6,199 nucleotides of DNA from Candidatus Aminicenantota bacterium (GTDB lineage: Bacteria; Acidobacteriota; Aminicenantia; UBA2199). The stretch lies in contig DAOWKX010000157.1 of NCBI GenBank assembly GCA_030639705.1, forward strand, positions 1-6,199, read 5' to 3'. Position 1 is the first letter of the stretch, and every line of letters starts with the position of its first letter. The notes under the pieces were generated by a model that was given only the letters and a program-made list of their open reading frames with translations, searched no databases and was not told the origin of the DNA. The translations under genes were made by a program, and so were the position numbers. This document shows, in pieces, positions 5,398 to 6,199 of this stretch.

Positions 5398-6199
5398 ATC
5401 ATTAAAGATTTTTTAAACCAATAATATGAAAAAATAAACAAAAATATGATGTAAAAAACCGTTAAAATGACTCCCAATACAAAATAATCCGGCAGGACAT
5501 TTAGAGAATAAAAAATATTCTCCTCACCTTTTATAAATAATTCTACCTTCTCATAATTTGAATAAAATCTCTTGTTTATATAGAAACGAACAAATTCTTT
5601 TTTTAGTTTTTGGAGATAACTGAAGAAATAAATAAAACTCTTATACCCCTTGCTGCTGATTTCATTACTCACCGATAAATAAAAACCAGATGGAACAATA
5701 AGAGACAATTTTTGGAATTGATCGATGTTCTTCTTCATCTCATTTTCCATATCCTTTTCAAGTTTTTGGATTGCTTTAAACTCATTTTCTAAGTAACTCT
5801 CCATCAAATCTTTTTCTAACTGAGTATTTTCCATTGATTCTTCTATAATACCTGCCTTTTTTATAGCTCGACTTTCAAACCCCATATGGGCCTGGAGTTT
5901 TTCAAGCTCCAGGTGATAGCTGGAGGTGATGTTCTCAGCACTGCTTGAAATTATGGATCGAATGATTCCGGGAATCAAAAAAATAAACACAAACCACACG
6001 ATAATAACCATTAAAAACCCGGCAAACCGAGATTTTATGGCTCCGGCAACAGTACCCAATATAAAAAAGAAGATCAGCGTCAGGACCATAACCAACAGAT
6101 AATAATTGAGATGCCGGTATTCATTTTGTAAAAGTCGAACCTGGTTAATCCCTATAACTATAATAGAGCTAATAACTAATAAAAAAAAATAAATAATTA
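5394..6199 (-). CDS. ABC-2/GldF-type membrane subunit with large coiled-coil loop (5' end outside window)
   Basis: The minus-strand frame ending in TGA at 5396-5394 is open to the window edge, giving 267 visible codons; the true start lies beyond 6199. Counting from the edge, hydrophobic segments lie at about 1-17, 31-54, 57-82 and 236-258. Between the last two is a loop of roughly 150 residues, rich in Glu/Lys with heptad-like coiled coil (LELEKLQAH; LEKDLMESYLENEFKAIQKLEKDMENEM). It is followed by an IVPSGFYLSVSNEISSKG stretch similar to the conserved region of DUF3526/GldF-like ABC-2 permeases. It is probably an inner-membrane protein with the loop outside the cytoplasm; further segments are expected upstream. 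The TTG at 6095 is an internal Leu codon, not the start. The pseudo-ATPase gene follows with an ATGA overlap. The substrate is unknown. Confidence 0.75.
   Translation of the reverse strand, partial: IIYFFLLVISSIIVIGINQVRLLQNEYRHLNYYLLVMVLTLIFFFILGTVAGAIKSRFAGFLMVIIVWFVFIFLIPGIIRSIISSSAENITSSYHLELEKLQAHMGFESRAIKKAGIIEESMENTQLEKDLMESYLENEFKAIQKLEKDMENEMKKNIDQFQKLSLIVPSGFYLSVSNEISSKGYKSFIYFFSYLQKLKKEFVRFYINKRFYSNYEKVELFIKGEENIFYSLNVLPDYFVLGVILTVFYIIFLFIFSYYWFKKSLMI
5881..5913. repeat. Adjacent palindrome and 7-bp hairpin inside the permease gene
   Basis: CCCATATGGG (5881-5890, perfect palindrome) is followed at once by CCTGGAG (5891-5897), a 9-base loop, and CTCCAGG (5907-5913). The pair is GC-rich compared with the surrounding AT-rich coding DNA and falls in the start of the coiled-coil loop. 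It may form a strong mRNA hairpin, or may simply reflect codon choice. Confidence 0.35.

Noticed and set aside
6093..6095. TTG as the start codon of the membrane subunit
   Set aside because: The frame is open upstream to the window edge and encodes another hydrophobic segment, so this codon is internal; no Shine-Dalgarno precedes it.

Overview
The window looks like a chromosomal stretch from a Gram-negative bacterium, probably an uncultured or little-studied anaerobe-type lineage. The reasons are moderately AT-rich DNA, Lys/Ile/Asn/Glu-rich proteins, a sigma-54-dependent two-component system and an exported metallo-hydrolase. The Aminicenantes/Acidobacteriota area is one guess from general flavour, but the sequence alone does not fix the phylum. 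I see no tRNA, rRNA, CRISPR array or intact mobile element.

Layout. (1) Positions 1-120 are the last 39 codons of an upstream plus-strand gene with a TPR-like tail. (2) After an AT-rich 200-bp gap, 321-1112 encodes a metallo-beta-lactamase-fold hydrolase of the dihydropteroate-synthase-like subgroup, with a Sec-type signal or anchor and a strong Shine-Dalgarno. Two small hairpins lie at its 3' end. (3) Positions 1113-2085 form a roughly 970-bp stretch without a confident gene. On the minus strand it holds two small tandem ORFs (85 and 65 codons) that may be real or may be remnants. Beyond them lies a control region with a candidate minus-strand promoter, three perfect dyads and a plus-strand promoter placed so that the next mRNA would be leaderless. 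(4) Positions 2086-3432 and 3477-4703 encode an NtrC-family sigma-54 response regulator and a soluble NtrB-like histidine kinase with a GAF-like sensor domain, 44 bp apart and presumably one operon. (5) Converging on the kinase with a single base between the stop codons is a minus-strand pair. It consists of an ABC-2/GldF-type membrane subunit, whose 5' end runs off the window at 6199, and a translationally coupled ABC ATPase-like protein (4705-5397) that has lost essentially every catalytic motif.

How it may fit together (inference). The kinase should phosphorylate the regulator at Asp53, and the regulator activates sigma-54 promoters, none of which I could place convincingly in the window. 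The adjacent ABC-2-like export or envelope complex is a natural candidate target or signalling partner. The most unusual item is that complex: a full-length, uninterrupted ABC nucleotide-binding-domain homologue without Walker A lysine, Q-loop Gln, LSGGQ, catalytic Glu or switch His, retained in a 4-bp overlap with its permease. This suggests a non-hydrolytic structural or regulatory subunit, with an active ATPase perhaps encoded beyond the right edge.
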